A stretch of DNA of 64,000 nucleotides. Source: Stenotrophomonas koreensis (lineage in GTDB: Bacteria; Pseudomonadota; Gammaproteobacteria; Xanthomonadales; Xanthomonadaceae). The notes under the pieces were generated by a model. That model saw only the letters and a list, made by a program, of their open reading frames with translations. It ran no database searches and was not told where the DNA came from. A program made the position numbers and the translations under genes. The DNA lies in assembly GCF_001431525.1 (NCBI RefSeq), contig NZ_LDJH01000002.1, positions 1-64,000 on the forward strand, read 5' to 3'. The first letter of the stretch is position 1. Each line of letters opens with the position of its first letter. Shown here in pieces: positions 27,939-36,596 of this stretch.

Positions 27939-27992
27939 TTATGCCGGAGGGAAATGGCCTTATGCCAATCACTTATTCCATTTGGTTATTAA
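27939..27992. promoter_or_regulatory. Candidate CysB binding region between cysK and cysB
   Basis: TTATGCC occurs at 27939-27945 and 27960-27966, and TTATTCC at 27973-27979. They continue into TTATTCCATTTGGTTATTAA (27973-27992), which has the convergent half-site look of CysB activation sites. The AT-rich patch stands out from the GC-rich surroundings and lies about 60-110 bases from either start. Confidence 0.55.
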
Positions 27993-28049
27993 CAGCCCGG
28001 CATGACTGCTCTACAGTCGTGGCTTCCCCCTGTGCCATGCCGTTTTGTC

Positions 28050-29033
28050 ATGACCCTGACCCAGCTGCGTTATCTGGTAGCCATCGCCGATGCGGAATTG
28101 AACATCACCCTGGCCGCCAGCCGGGTGCATGCAACCCAGCCGGGGCTGTCCAAGCAGCTCAAGCAGCTGGAGGATGAGCTGGGCTTTTTGTTGTTCGTGC
28201 GCCGCGGACGCAGCCTGGATGCGGTGACCCCGGCCGGCGCCGAAGTGATCACGCGCGCCCGGCGGGTGCTGGCCGAGGCCAACAACATCCGCACCTATGC
28301 CGCCAACCAGCGCCGCGAAAGCCAGGGCCAGCTGGTGTTGACCACGACCCATACCCAGGCCCGGTTTGTGCTGCCGCCGGCGGTGGCGCAGGTCAAGACC
28401 CGCTACCCGCAGGTCAGCGTGCACCTGCAGCAGGCGGCCGAAACCGATGCCCTGAGCCTGTTCAGCCAGGGCGAGGCGGATATCGCCGTGGTCAGCACCA
28501 CCGGCGAGCCGCCCAGTGCCGGCCTGGCGGTGCCGCTGTTCCGCTGGCGGCGGCTGGTACTGGTGCCGCGCGGACATGCGCTGGACCGCCCCGGCCACGC
28601 GCCGAGCCTGGCCGAGCTGGCCGGCTTTCCGCTGATTTCCTACGAATCCTCGATCCGCCCCGGTTCCTCGCTGCAGCGGGCCTTTGCCACGGCCGGGCTG
28701 CAGCCGGACCTGACCCTGACCGCGCTGGATGCGGACTTGATCAAGACCTATGTGCGGGCCGGGCTGGGCGTGGGGCTGCTGGCGGAAATGGCGGTCTCGG
28801 CGGCCGATGCCGACCTGCGCGCCTGGGGGGCACCGCCGCAGGTGGCCGATTGCATCACCTGGGCGGTGCTGCCACGCGACCGGGTGCTGCGCGATTACGC
28901 GCTGGACCTGGTCCACGCCCTGGCACCGCAGATCGATGTGCGCGACCTGCGCCGGGTGCTGGAAGGCAATCAGGCGCCAAACTGGCCCACCCCGCCGGAC
29001 TGGACCACCCTGAGCCAGCCGATCACGCTTTGA
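28050..29033 (+). CDS. cysB: CysB-like LysR family regulator
   Basis: A 327-residue LysR regulator. The HTH is at about 1-60 (MTLTQLRYLVAIADAELNIT; ASRVHATQPGLSKQLKQLEDELG), and a periplasmic-binding-like effector domain at about 90-300 starts with TTTHTQARFVLPP, characteristic of CysB/Cbl. CysB activates cysteine biosynthesis genes in response to acetylserine. The ATG at 28050 gives the conserved N-terminus. Divergence from cysK supports the assignment. Confidence 0.93.
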   Translation: MTLTQLRYLVAIADAELNITLAASRVHATQPGLSKQLKQLEDELGFLLFVRRGRSLDAVTPAGAEVITRARRVLAEANNIRTYAANQRRESQGQLVLTTTHTQARFVLPPAVAQVKTRYPQVSVHLQQAAETDALSLFSQGEADIAVVSTTGEPPSAGLAVPLFRWRRLVLVPRGHALDRPGHAPSLAELAGFPLISYESSIRPGSSLQRAFATAGLQPDLTLTALDADLIKTYVRAGLGVGLLAEMAVSAADADLRAWGAPPQVADCITWAVLPRDRVLRDYALDLVHALAPQIDVRDLRRVLEGNQAPNWPTPPDWTTLSQPITL

Positions 29034-29335
29034 AGCGAGAAACGAGGGCAGAGGAGTGAGGAACGAGTAGAGGCAGGGCGCGTTCTGACCCGTCCGAGTC
29101 CCTCTCTTTCCTCTTTCCTTTCAGGCTGTGAAGCGAGGAGAGAGGGAAGATGAGTGAGTAGCGAGTAGCGAGTAGAAGCCAGGGCAGTGTCTGACCCAGC
29201 AGAACACTCTGTTCTCCTATTTCCTTCCAAGCTTTGAAACAAGGTCAAGAGGGGCAGGAGTGAGGCGGCTGATCGCTCCTTCTCGTTACTCACTTCTCTT
29301 CCCTCCTTCCTCGCCTCTCGCCTCCCGCCCAACCA
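29026..29335. repeat. Imperfect ~100-bp tandem repeats with purine-rich and pyrimidine-rich arms
   Basis: The 370-base gap between cysB and the RND genes has no supportable gene. Three imperfect units begin with GCTTTGAAGCGAG (about 29027), GCTGTGAAGCGAG (29125) and GCTTTGAAACAAG (29231). Each has an AG-rich heptamer-like left arm and a CT-rich right arm; units 1 and 2 share a TCTGACCC core. The arm at 29142-29165 and the arm at 29282-29305 are inverted copies with 21 of 24 positions matching. The first unit overlaps the last codons of cysB. Confidence 0.75.
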
Positions 29336-29379
29336 TCGGCACATCGGAATGTCACCGTGACATGCCTAGAATGCAAAGT

Positions 29380-29391
29380 TGAGAATCATTC
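29380..29391 (+). promoter_or_regulatory. Partial Fur-box-like sequence upstream of the RND operon
   Basis: TGAGAATCATTC matches the left half and centre of the Fur consensus. It lies 13 bases before the adaptor gene start, close to the ribosome-binding site GGAAG. The right half is poor. A small palindrome GTCACCGTGAC lies at 29351-29361. Iron control is therefore only a suggestion. Confidence 0.35.
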
Positions 29392-29403
29392 CTGGAAGTA
29401 CCC

Positions 29404-30516
29404 ATGTCCCCACGTCGTCTCGCCCTAGCCGCCAGCTCGGTAATGCTGTTGTTGTTGTCCGGGTGCGCAGAGGACAAACCGGGCAATGGGCGGGGCGCGT
29501 CAGCGCCGGTGCCGGTGACCACCGGGCAGGTCAGCCTGTCGCCCTGGAATGACACCCTGCAGGCGCTGGGCACGGCCAAGGCACGGGAATCTGTCACCGT
29601 CACCGCCAAGGTCAGCGAGCTGGTGGAGCAGGTGCATTTTGACAGCGGCCAGAGCGTGGCCAAGGGGGCGCCGCTGGTGACCCTGCGTGGCGAGGCCCAG
29701 CAGGCGGCACTGGCCCAGGCCCGGGCCACCTTCGCCGAGGCCGACCAGCTGTACCGCCGCCAGGCCGAGCTGGCCGCGCAGAAGCTGGTGGCCACCGCCA
29801 CGTTGGACAACCAGCGTGCGATCCGTGATGGCGCGGCGGCACGCATGCGCGAAGTCGAAGCGGAAATCGGTGATCGCCGCGTGCGCGCGCCGTTTGAAGG
29901 CGTGCTTGGCATCCGCCAGGTCAGCCCCGGTTCGCTGGTCACGCCCAATACCGTGATCGCCACGCTGGATGACATCAGCCGGGTATATGTGGATTTCCAG
30001 GTGCCCGAGGCCGACCTGGCCTCGATCAACCCGGGCGACCGCGTGGTTGGCGGCAATGTCGCTTACCCGGGACGCGAATTTGAAGGCGTGGTCAGCACCA
30101 TCGATGCCCGCGTCGATGCGGCCACCCGTGCGGTGACCGTACGCGCCGATTTCCCCAACCCCGACCGCGCGCTGCGCCCGGGCATGCTGGTGGAGGTGCG
30201 CATCTACCGGCCGCAGCGCCAGGCCATGGTGATCCCGGAAATCGCGGTGACCCAGGTCGGGCGTGATTCGTTTGTCTACCGGCTCAGCGCCGAGGACACC
30301 GTCGAGCAGCTGAAGGTGCGCACCGGCGCACGCCGTGCCGGCGTGGTGGAGATCACCGAGGGCCTGGGGCTGGGCGACCGCATCATTGTCGATGGCACCG
30401 GCAAGGTGCGCCCGGGGCAGAAGGTGGCACCGACTGCCGATACCCAGCGCATGCCGGCCACGCCTGGCCAGGATGACCGCCCCGCGTCGCAGGCCGTTGA
30501 AGGGACCCGGCAATGA
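29404..30516 (+). CDS. RND efflux periplasmic adaptor (membrane fusion protein), lipoprotein
   Basis: A 370-residue periplasmic adaptor with a lipoprotein signal (lipobox LLSG-C21). The layout is barrel-sandwich/lipoyl half (TVTAKVSELVEQVHFDSGQSV), alpha-helical hairpin (about 100-150), lipoyl second half (RRVRAPFEGVLGIRQV), beta-barrel and membrane-proximal domain. It links an inner-membrane RND pump to an outer-membrane factor. No TolC-like gene is present here, so it probably borrows one encoded elsewhere. The stop overlaps the pump start by four bases. Confidence 0.94.
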   Translation: MSPRRLALAASSVMLLLLSGCAEDKPGNGRGASAPVPVTTGQVSLSPWNDTLQALGTAKARESVTVTAKVSELVEQVHFDSGQSVAKGAPLVTLRGEAQQAALAQARATFAEADQLYRRQAELAAQKLVATATLDNQRAIRDGAAARMREVEAEIGDRRVRAPFEGVLGIRQVSPGSLVTPNTVIATLDDISRVYVDFQVPEADLASINPGDRVVGGNVAYPGREFEGVVSTIDARVDAATRAVTVRADFPNPDRALRPGMLVEVRIYRPQRQAMVIPEIAVTQVGRDSFVYRLSAEDTVEQLKVRTGARRAGVVEITEGLGLGDRIIVDGTGKVRPGQKVAPTADTQRMPATPGQDDRPASQAVEGTRQ

Positions 30517-33500
30517 GGCTGTCTGACGTCTCGATCCAGCGCCCGGTGTTTGCGCTGGTCATGAGCCTGTTGCTGCTGGTGCTCGGGGTGATGGCGTTCT
30601 CGCGCCTGACCCTGCGCGAGTTGCCGGCCATTGACCCGCCGATCGTCTCGGTCAGCGTGAGCTATACCGGTGCCTCGGCAGCGGTGGTGGAAAGCCGCAT
30701 CACCCAGGTGCTGGAGGATGCGCTGGCCGGCATCGAGGGCATCGATACGATCAACGCGCGCAGCGTCAATGGCCGCGCCTCGGTCTCGATCGAGTTCAAT
30801 GCCACCCGCGATATCGAAGCGGCCGCCAACGACGTGCGCGATGCGGTGTCACGGGTGGTCGACCGCCTCCCGGACGAGGCCGAAGCGCCGGAAATCGCCA
30901 AGGTCGAGAGCGACGCCGACCCGATCATCTGGTTCAACATGTCCTCCAGCGTGATGGACACGATGCAGCTGAGCGATTACGCCGACCGTTACGTGGTGGA
31001 CCGTTTCTCCAGCATTGACGGTGTGGCCCAGGTGCGGGTGGGCGGCCGCCAGCGCTATGCGATGCGGATCTGGCTCGATGGCGACCAGCTGGCCGCGCGT
31101 GGGCTGACCACCGGTGATGTGGAAAGCGCGCTGCGCAGCGAGAACGTCGAGCTGCCGGCCGGACGGATTGAATCGGCCGACCGTGACTTCACCCTGCGGG
31201 TGGAGCGCAACTACGTCAAACCCGAGGACTTTGCCTCGATCCCGCTGGGCAAGGGGGACGATGGCTATGTGGTGCGCCTGGGCGATGTGGCCCGGGTCGA
31301 GCTGGCCAGTGCCGAGCGCCGTGCCTACTTCCGCTCCAATGGCGAGAACAACGTCGGCCTGGGCGTGGTCAAGACCTCCACCGCCAACGCGCTGGACGTG
31401 GCCCGCGCCACCCGTGCCGAGGCCGAGCGCATCGCCGCGACCCTGCCCGAAGGCACCCAGATCTTCGTCGCCTTCGACAACACCACCTTCATCGATGCGG
31501 CGGTCGAGCGGGTCTACTGGACCCTGCTGGAGGCGATGGCGCTGGTGCTGGTGGTGATCTGGCTGTTCCTGGGCTCTTTCCGCGCGGCGCTGATCCCGGC
31601 GGTGACGGTACCGGTGTGTCTGGTGGCCAGCTTCATCGCGCTGTATGCGTTTGATTTCTCCATCAACCTGCTGACCCTGCTGGCGATGGTGCTGGCCATC
31701 GGCCTGGTGGTCGATGACGCCATCGTCGTGGTGGAAAACGTGCAGCGGCGCATCGACCTGGGCGAACCGCCGCTGGTGGCCTCGCAGCGCGGCACCGCGC
31801 AGGTGGCGTTTGCGGTGATCGCCACCACCGCGGTGCTGGTGGCGGTGTTCCTGCCGGTGGGTTTCCTGGAAGGCAATACCGGCCGGCTGTTCCGCGAGCT
31901 GGCCGTGGCGCTGGCCGCGGCGGTGGCGCTGTCGGCCTTTGTCGCCCTGACCCTGACCCCGATGATGGCCTCCAAGCTGCTCAAGCCGCATGCGCAGGTC
32001 AAGAAGAACCGCCTCAACCTGTGGATCGATACCCGCCTGGATGGCCTGAGCCGCGGTTATGCCGCCGTGCTGGACCGGCATGTGGCGCGGATCTGGGTAT
32101 TTGCCGCCGTGGCGATCCTAAGCCTGGTGGCGATCTGGTGGCTGCATGCGCGGCTGCCTTCGGAGCTGGCACCGGCCGAAGACCGCGGCTCGTTCCAGGT
32201 GATGATCGACGGCCCGGAAGGCGCCGGTTTTGATTACACCGTGGCCCAGGTTCAGCAGGCCGAAGCCCTGCTGGCGCCGCTGATTGGCGATGACAAACCG
32301 GTGGCGCGGGCCAACCCGCGTGTGCCTGGCGGTTTCGGTGCCAGCGAGGAAATGCACACCGCGCGGATGTCGGTGTTCCTGCAGCCCTGGCGCGAACGCA
32401 GCGAAACCACCCGCGAGGTGGCCGCCCAGGTGCAGAAGGAACTGGACGTGCTCACCGGCGTGCGCGTGCGCACGATGGTCGGCGGCGGCCTGGTGCGCAG
32501 CTTCGGCCAGCCGTTCCAGATCGTGCTCGGTGGCCCGGATTACGCCGAGATCGCGCAATGGCGCGACCGTCTGCTGCTGCGCATGGCCGATTACCCCGGC
32601 CTGGTCGGCGCCGATTCCGATTACAAGGAAACCCGGCCGCAGATGCGGGTGAACATCGACCGCCAGCGTGCGGCCGACCTCGGGGTGCCGGTGACCGCGA
32701 TCGGCTCGGCGCTGGAAACCCTGATGGGTTCGCGCCGGGTCACCACCTTCGTCGACAACGGCGAGGAATACGACGTGGTGGTGCAGGCCAACCGCGAGGG
32801 CCGGGCCAGCCCGGATGACCTGGCGGCGATCCGGGTGCGCGCCAGCAGTGGCGAGCTGGTGCCGCTGTCCAACCTGGTGACCCTGAGCGAAGTGGCCGAG
32901 CCCGGTTCGCTGAACCGCTTCAACCGGCTGCGTTCGATCACCATCAGCGCCAATGTGGCCGATGGCTACACCCTGGGCGAGGTGATTGCCTGGGCCGAGC
33001 AGACCGCGCGTGAGGAACTGCCCGATTACGCCCAGATCGACTGGAAGGGCGAATCGCGCGAATACCAGAACTCCGGTGCGGCGGTGATCCTGACTTTTGC
33101 GATGGCCCTGCTGGTGGTTTACCTGGTGCTGGCGGCGCAGTTTGAAAGCTTCATCCACCCGCTGGTGATCATGCTCACCGTGCCGCTGGGTGTGCTGGGT
33201 GCGCTGCTGGGCCTGTATGTCAGTGGTGGCACGTTGAACCTGTTCAGCCAGATCGGCATCGTGATGCTGGTCGGCCTGGCGGCCAAGAACGGCATCCTGA
33301 TCGTCGAGTTCGCCAACCAGCTGCGCGATGAGGGCCTGAGCGTGCACCGGGCGATCGTCGAGTCCAGCCGGGTGCGCCTGCGCCCGATCCTGATGACCTC
33401 CATCGCCACCGCGGTCGGTGCCATCCCGCTGGTGGTGGCTGGCGGCCCCGGTTCGGCCAGCCGTTCCACCATCGGCGTGGTGGTGATCTTCGGTGTGGTG

Positions 33501-33638
33501 GTGTCCACCCTGTTGTCGCTGTTCGTGGTGCCGGCGTTCTATCGCCTGCTGGCCCCGTATACGCAGTCGCCGGAAACCATTGCCCGTGAACTGGCCCGGC
33601 AGCAGCAGGACACCCCCGAGGTCGGTGGCCATGCCTGA
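30513..33638 (+). CDS. RND multidrug efflux transporter (HAE-1 family)
   Basis: A 1041-residue inner-membrane proton antiporter. It has twelve membrane helices in two halves with two large periplasmic loops. The proton-relay Asp pair is D401-D402 in LVVDDAIVVVENV, matching AcrB D407/D408. The SIQRPVFALVMSLLLLVLG opening and GIVMLVGLAAKNGILIVEFAN segment are typical of the HAE-1 group. The overlap with the adaptor gene (ATGA) makes a two-gene operon. Substrates are unknown. Confidence 0.95.
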   Translation: MRLSDVSIQRPVFALVMSLLLLVLGVMAFSRLTLRELPAIDPPIVSVSVSYTGASAAVVESRITQVLEDALAGIEGIDTINARSVNGRASVSIEFNATRDIEAAANDVRDAVSRVVDRLPDEAEAPEIAKVESDADPIIWFNMSSSVMDTMQLSDYADRYVVDRFSSIDGVAQVRVGGRQRYAMRIWLDGDQLAARGLTTGDVESALRSENVELPAGRIESADRDFTLRVERNYVKPEDFASIPLGKGDDGYVVRLGDVARVELASAERRAYFRSNGENNVGLGVVKTSTANALDVARATRAEAERIAATLPEGTQIFVAFDNTTFIDAAVERVYWTLLEAMALVLVVIWLFLGSFRAALIPAVTVPVCLVASFIALYAFDFSINLLTLLAMVLAIGLVVDDAIVVVENVQRRIDLGEPPLVASQRGTAQVAFAVIATTAVLVAVFLPVGFLEGNTGRLFRELAVALAAAVALSAFVALTLTPMMASKLLKPHAQVKKNRLNLWIDTRLDGLSRGYAAVLDRHVARIWVFAAVAILSLVAIWWLHARLPSELAPAEDRGSFQVMIDGPEGAGFDYTVAQVQQAEALLAPLIGDDKPVARANPRVPGGFGASEEMHTARMSVFLQPWRERSETTREVAAQVQKELDVLTGVRVRTMVGGGLVRSFGQPFQIVLGGPDYAEIAQWRDRLLLRMADYPGLVGADSDYKETRPQMRVNIDRQRAADLGVPVTAIGSALETLMGSRRVTTFVDNGEEYDVVVQANREGRASPDDLAAIRVRASSGELVPLSNLVTLSEVAEPGSLNRFNRLRSITISANVADGYTLGEVIAWAEQTAREELPDYAQIDWKGESREYQNSGAAVILTFAMALLVVYLVLAAQFESFIHPLVIMLTVPLGVLGALLGLYVSGGTLNLFSQIGIVMLVGLAAKNGILIVEFANQLRDEGLSVHRAIVESSRVRLRPILMTSIATAVGAIPLVVAGGPGSASRSTIGVVVIFGVVVSTLLSLFVVPAFYRLLAPYTQSPETIARELARQQQDTPEVGGHA

Positions 33639-33647
33639 GCCGGCAGC

Positions 33648-33861
33648 CTCGCTCGCAGCCGCGCTCCCACAAAGAAGGCCGCCAGCCTCTGCGGGAGCCA
33701 ACTGCCTTGATCAGGCGGGCATTGACGTTGCTTTTGTGGGAGCGACCTTGGTCGCGATGCTCTGGCTCCTGTAGCGGCGACCGTGGCCGGGAGGATCGCG
33801 CGCAGCCGCGCTCCCATAAAAAGCTGGCCATTCTCTGTGGGAGCGGCCGTGGCCGCGATGC
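33648..33861. repeat. Cluster of REP-like hairpin elements (33.7 kb)
   Basis: The 394-base gap between the RND pump and the AGCS symporter holds no gene. It contains REP-type units in both orientations. Forward copies at 33735-33760 and 33836-33861 begin TGTGGGAGCG and carry the hairpins GCGACCTTGGTCGC and GCGGCCGTGGCCGC. Reverse copies end in GCGCTCCCAC or GCGCTCCCAT near 33660 and 33808. A longer variant containing CTTGATCAGGC starts near 33692 and recurs at about 50.05 kb. From 33862 to 34032 nothing distinct is seen except the downstream promoter region. Confidence 0.85.
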
Positions 33862-34032
33862 TTGTGCGCTGGCGGGGAGGCCCTGTGCGCCAGAAGCGCG
33901 GCAGCGGCGCACTCACTTGGAAAATCCGTGTAGAAAATAGCCGGCTTGCCCTTCGCAGCCAGTCATAATTGGTTCAAAATCCAGTGGCCTGCTTGCCGGG
34001 CACCCCTAAATCAGGTTTGCCCGGGAGTTGAA

Positions 34033-35529
34033 GTGGAAAAAATTGTCGAGAGCATCAATGCGGTCATCTGGTCTGACGCGCTGATTGGCATGTGTCTGGC
34101 CGCCGGTCTGTGGTTCAGCCTGCGCACGCGCTTCATGCAGCTGCGCGGGTTTACCGAAATGTGCCGGCTGACCGTAACCGGGCAGAAATCCGAAGCCGGG
34201 GTGTCCTCCTTCCAGGCGCTGGCGATGTCGATGGCCGGGCGCATGGGTATCGGCAACATTGCCGGTGTGGCCACCGCCATTGCCTATGGCGGCCCGGGTG
34301 CGATCTTCTGGATGTGGGTGATGGGCTTTCTCGGTGCCGCCACCTCGTATGTGGAATGCACCCTGGCGCAGATCTACAAGACCAAGGATGCCGATGGCCG
34401 TTACCGCGGCGGCCCGGCCTACTACATCGAAAAGGCGATGGGCCTGAAGTGGTACGCCATGGCCTTTGCCATTGCCACCATCGTCGCCGCCGGTCTGCTG
34501 CTGCCGGGCGTGCAGGCCAATGCGATTGCCGACTCGGCCACCGCCGTGCTGTGCAAGGGCGCCGATGCCTGTGCTTCGGTCGGTGGTGTGGCTGGGATGA
34601 AGCTGACCATCGGCATCGTGGTCGCCGCACTGCTGGCGGTCATCATCTTCGGCGGGGTCAAGCGCATCGCCAGCTTTGCTGAAGTGGTGGTGCCGTTCAT
34701 GGCCCTGGCCTTCATCGGCACCGCGGTGGTGGTGATGATCCTCAATGCCTCCAAGGTGCCGACGATGTTTGCCGACATCTTCTCCAGCGCTTTCGGTGCA
34801 CATGCCCTGTTTGGTGGCGTGATCGGCCAGGCGATTGCCTGGGGCGTCAAGCGCGGCATCTATGCCAACGAAGCCGGCCAGGGCTCGGGCCCGCACGCTG
34901 CCGCCGCCGCCGAGGTCAGCCACCCGGCCAAGCAGGGCTATGTGCAGGCCTTTGCGATCTATTTCGACACCATGCTGGTGTGCACCTCCACCGCCTTCCT
35001 GCTGCTGTCCACCGGCATCTACAACGTGTTCCAGCGGGTCACCGAGAACGGCACCGAGAAGCTGGTGACCATCTATGAGCAGCTGCCGGGCGTGGCCCCG
35101 GACCAGGGCGCGGTGATGACCCAGGCCGCCTTCGACTCGGTGGCCCCGGGCATGGGCGCGGCGTTTGTGGCCATTGCGCTGTTCTTCTTCGCCTTCACCA
35201 CGATCATGGCCTATTACTACATGGCCGAAACCAACCTCAACTACGTCACCGGCAACCGCCCGGGCAAGCTGTGGCTGACCCTGTTGCGGCTGGGGGTGAT
35301 GGGTATTGTGGTGTTTGGCGCGTACCATGACGCCAAACTGGCCTGGACGCTGGGCGACATCGGTGTCGGCCTGATGGCCTGGATCAACGTCATCGCGATC
35401 CTGATCATCCAGAAACCGGCGATGCTGGCCCTTGCCGATTACGAGCGTCAGCGCAAGCTGGGCCTGGATCCGGTGTTTGATCCGGTCGCGCTGGGCATCA
35501 AGAACGCCGATTTCTGGCACAAACGTTAA
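34033..35529 (+). CDS. Alanine/glycine:cation symporter (AGCS family)
   Basis: A 498-residue inner-membrane sodium or proton:amino acid symporter with about eleven helices. Family signatures include SFQALAMSMAGRMGIGNIAGVATAI, GGPAYYIEKA, and NEAGQGSGPHAAAAAEVSHPAKQG. The start is a GTG at 34033 with GGGAG five to six bases upstream. No ATG would keep the first helix (KIVESINAVIWSDALIGMCLA) intact. Alanine or glycine import is the usual role. It is followed by the TrmH gene after 22 bases and may be co-transcribed with it. Confidence 0.92.
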   Translation: MEKIVESINAVIWSDALIGMCLAAGLWFSLRTRFMQLRGFTEMCRLTVTGQKSEAGVSSFQALAMSMAGRMGIGNIAGVATAIAYGGPGAIFWMWVMGFLGAATSYVECTLAQIYKTKDADGRYRGGPAYYIEKAMGLKWYAMAFAIATIVAAGLLLPGVQANAIADSATAVLCKGADACASVGGVAGMKLTIGIVVAALLAVIIFGGVKRIASFAEVVVPFMALAFIGTAVVVMILNASKVPTMFADIFSSAFGAHALFGGVIGQAIAWGVKRGIYANEAGQGSGPHAAAAAEVSHPAKQGYVQAFAIYFDTMLVCTSTAFLLLSTGIYNVFQRVTENGTEKLVTIYEQLPGVAPDQGAVMTQAAFDSVAPGMGAAFVAIALFFFAFTTIMAYYYMAETNLNYVTGNRPGKLWLTLLRLGVMGIVVFGAYHDAKLAWTLGDIGVGLMAWINVIAILIIQKPAMLALADYERQRKLGLDPVFDPVALGIKNADFWHKR

Positions 35530-35551
35530 TTGCAGATCGTCTGGAGCAGCA

Positions 35552-36382
35552 GTGAGCAGCAACCCCTGGAACAACCGTCGTCCTTCCTCGCGTCCGCCGC
35601 GTGCCACGCCGTCACCGGCGGTAGCAGGCGAACAGGCGCCGGTTGCCCGTGGTGACAACGAGCTGCGTCTGTACGGGGTCAATGCGGTGCTGGGGATGTT
35701 TGCCCGGCGGCCGCAGGATCTGCGCAAGCTGTATCTGCTCGAGGCGCAGATTCCGCGGCTGCAGCCGCTGCTGAAGTGGTGCGTGGCCAACCGTGTGGGT
35801 TACCGCGTGGTTGGCGAGGGCGACCTGAACAAGCTGGCCGCCACCACCCACCATGAAGGCGTGGTGGCCGATGTGGTCCGGCATGAGCCGGCCGCGCTGG
35901 CGGCCTGGCTGTCGGCGCAGTCGTCCGGCCCGGCGCTGGCGCTGTGGCTGGATGGAGTCGGCAACCCGCACAACCTCGGGGCGATCCTGCGCAGTGCGGC
36001 CCATTTCGGGGTCTCGGCGATCCTGCTGCCGGCGCACAGCAAGCTGGCGCTGTCCGGCGCCGCGGCGCGGGTGGCCGAAGGCGGGGCCGAGGCGGTGCCA
36101 CTGGTGCGTCTGCCGTCCACGCCGCAGGCGCTGGCGCAGCTGCGCGATGCCGGTTTCCATCTGGCGGCCACCCTGGTCAGTGGCGGTGATGACCTGTTCA
36201 AGGCCGAACTGCCGCAGCGCCTGGTCTATGTCATGGGCGCCGAAGGAGCGGGCATGGACCGCGACCTGGCCGCGCAGTGTGACAGCCGGGTGTCGATCCC
36301 GGGCAGCGGTGCGGTGGAGAGCCTCAACGTGGCCTCGGCCACGGCGGTGCTGCTGGCCCGCTGGCGGGCACGGCAGGGCTGA
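35552..36382 (+). CDS. TrmH/SpoU family RNA methyltransferase
   Basis: A 276-residue SPOUT methyltransferase. A basic, disordered N-terminus precedes a small substrate-binding domain (LYGVNAVLGMFARRPQDLRKLYL). The catalytic trefoil-knot domain has motif 1 NPHNLGAILRSAAHFG, motif 2 LVYVMGAEGAGM and motif 3 IPGSGAVESLNVASATAVLL. It 2'-O-methylates rRNA or tRNA; the target nucleotide cannot be told. The GTG at 35552 follows GGAG and is chosen over upstream in-frame codons lying inside the AGCS gene. Confidence 0.9.
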   Translation: MSSNPWNNRRPSSRPPRATPSPAVAGEQAPVARGDNELRLYGVNAVLGMFARRPQDLRKLYLLEAQIPRLQPLLKWCVANRVGYRVVGEGDLNKLAATTHHEGVVADVVRHEPAALAAWLSAQSSGPALALWLDGVGNPHNLGAILRSAAHFGVSAILLPAHSKLALSGAAARVAEGGAEAVPLVRLPSTPQALAQLRDAGFHLAATLVSGGDDLFKAELPQRLVYVMGAEGAGMDRDLAAQCDSRVSIPGSGAVESLNVASATAVLLARWRARQG

Positions 36383-36403
36383 TCCGCTCCGTTGTCCCGG
36401 ATA

Positions 36404-36436
36404 CGACAAAGGCGCCGCAAGGCGCCTTTGTCGTTT
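36404..36436 (+). terminator. Terminator after the TrmH-family gene
   Basis: A perfect 13-bp stem (CGACAAAGGCGCC / GGCGCCTTTGTCG) is closed by a GCAA tetraloop and followed by TTT. The A/T part of the stem also makes it usable in reverse. Confidence 0.85.
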
Positions 36437-36442
36437 CAGCCA

Positions 36443-36547
36443 GGAGCGAGGAGCGAGGAGCGAGGAAAGAGGTACGAGAAGAGAGGAACGAGAAGAGAGG
36501 AGCGAGAAGAGAGGAGCGAGAAGAGAGGAGCGAGGAGCGAGGAACGC
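36443..36547. repeat. Fifteen-copy purine-only heptamer array
   Basis: Fifteen contiguous 7-base units can be read from 36443. They are mostly GGAGCGA and GAAGAGA, with GGAAAGA, GGTACGA, GGAACGA and a terminal GGAACGC as variants. GGAGCGA and GAAGAGA alternate in the middle. The array lies between the TrmH-family terminator and the convergent M28 peptidase gene. No ribosome-binding site or gene context supports translation. Confidence 0.9.
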
Positions 36548-36596
36548 GTGGCTGTCTGGCAGGGCAGGGCGTGTGGTGCACGCCTGCCCGGCGTCA

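Noticed and set aside
33707-33968. Short frames in the REP cluster after the RND pump
   Set aside because: They translate the hairpin repeats; no start signals and no conservation expected.
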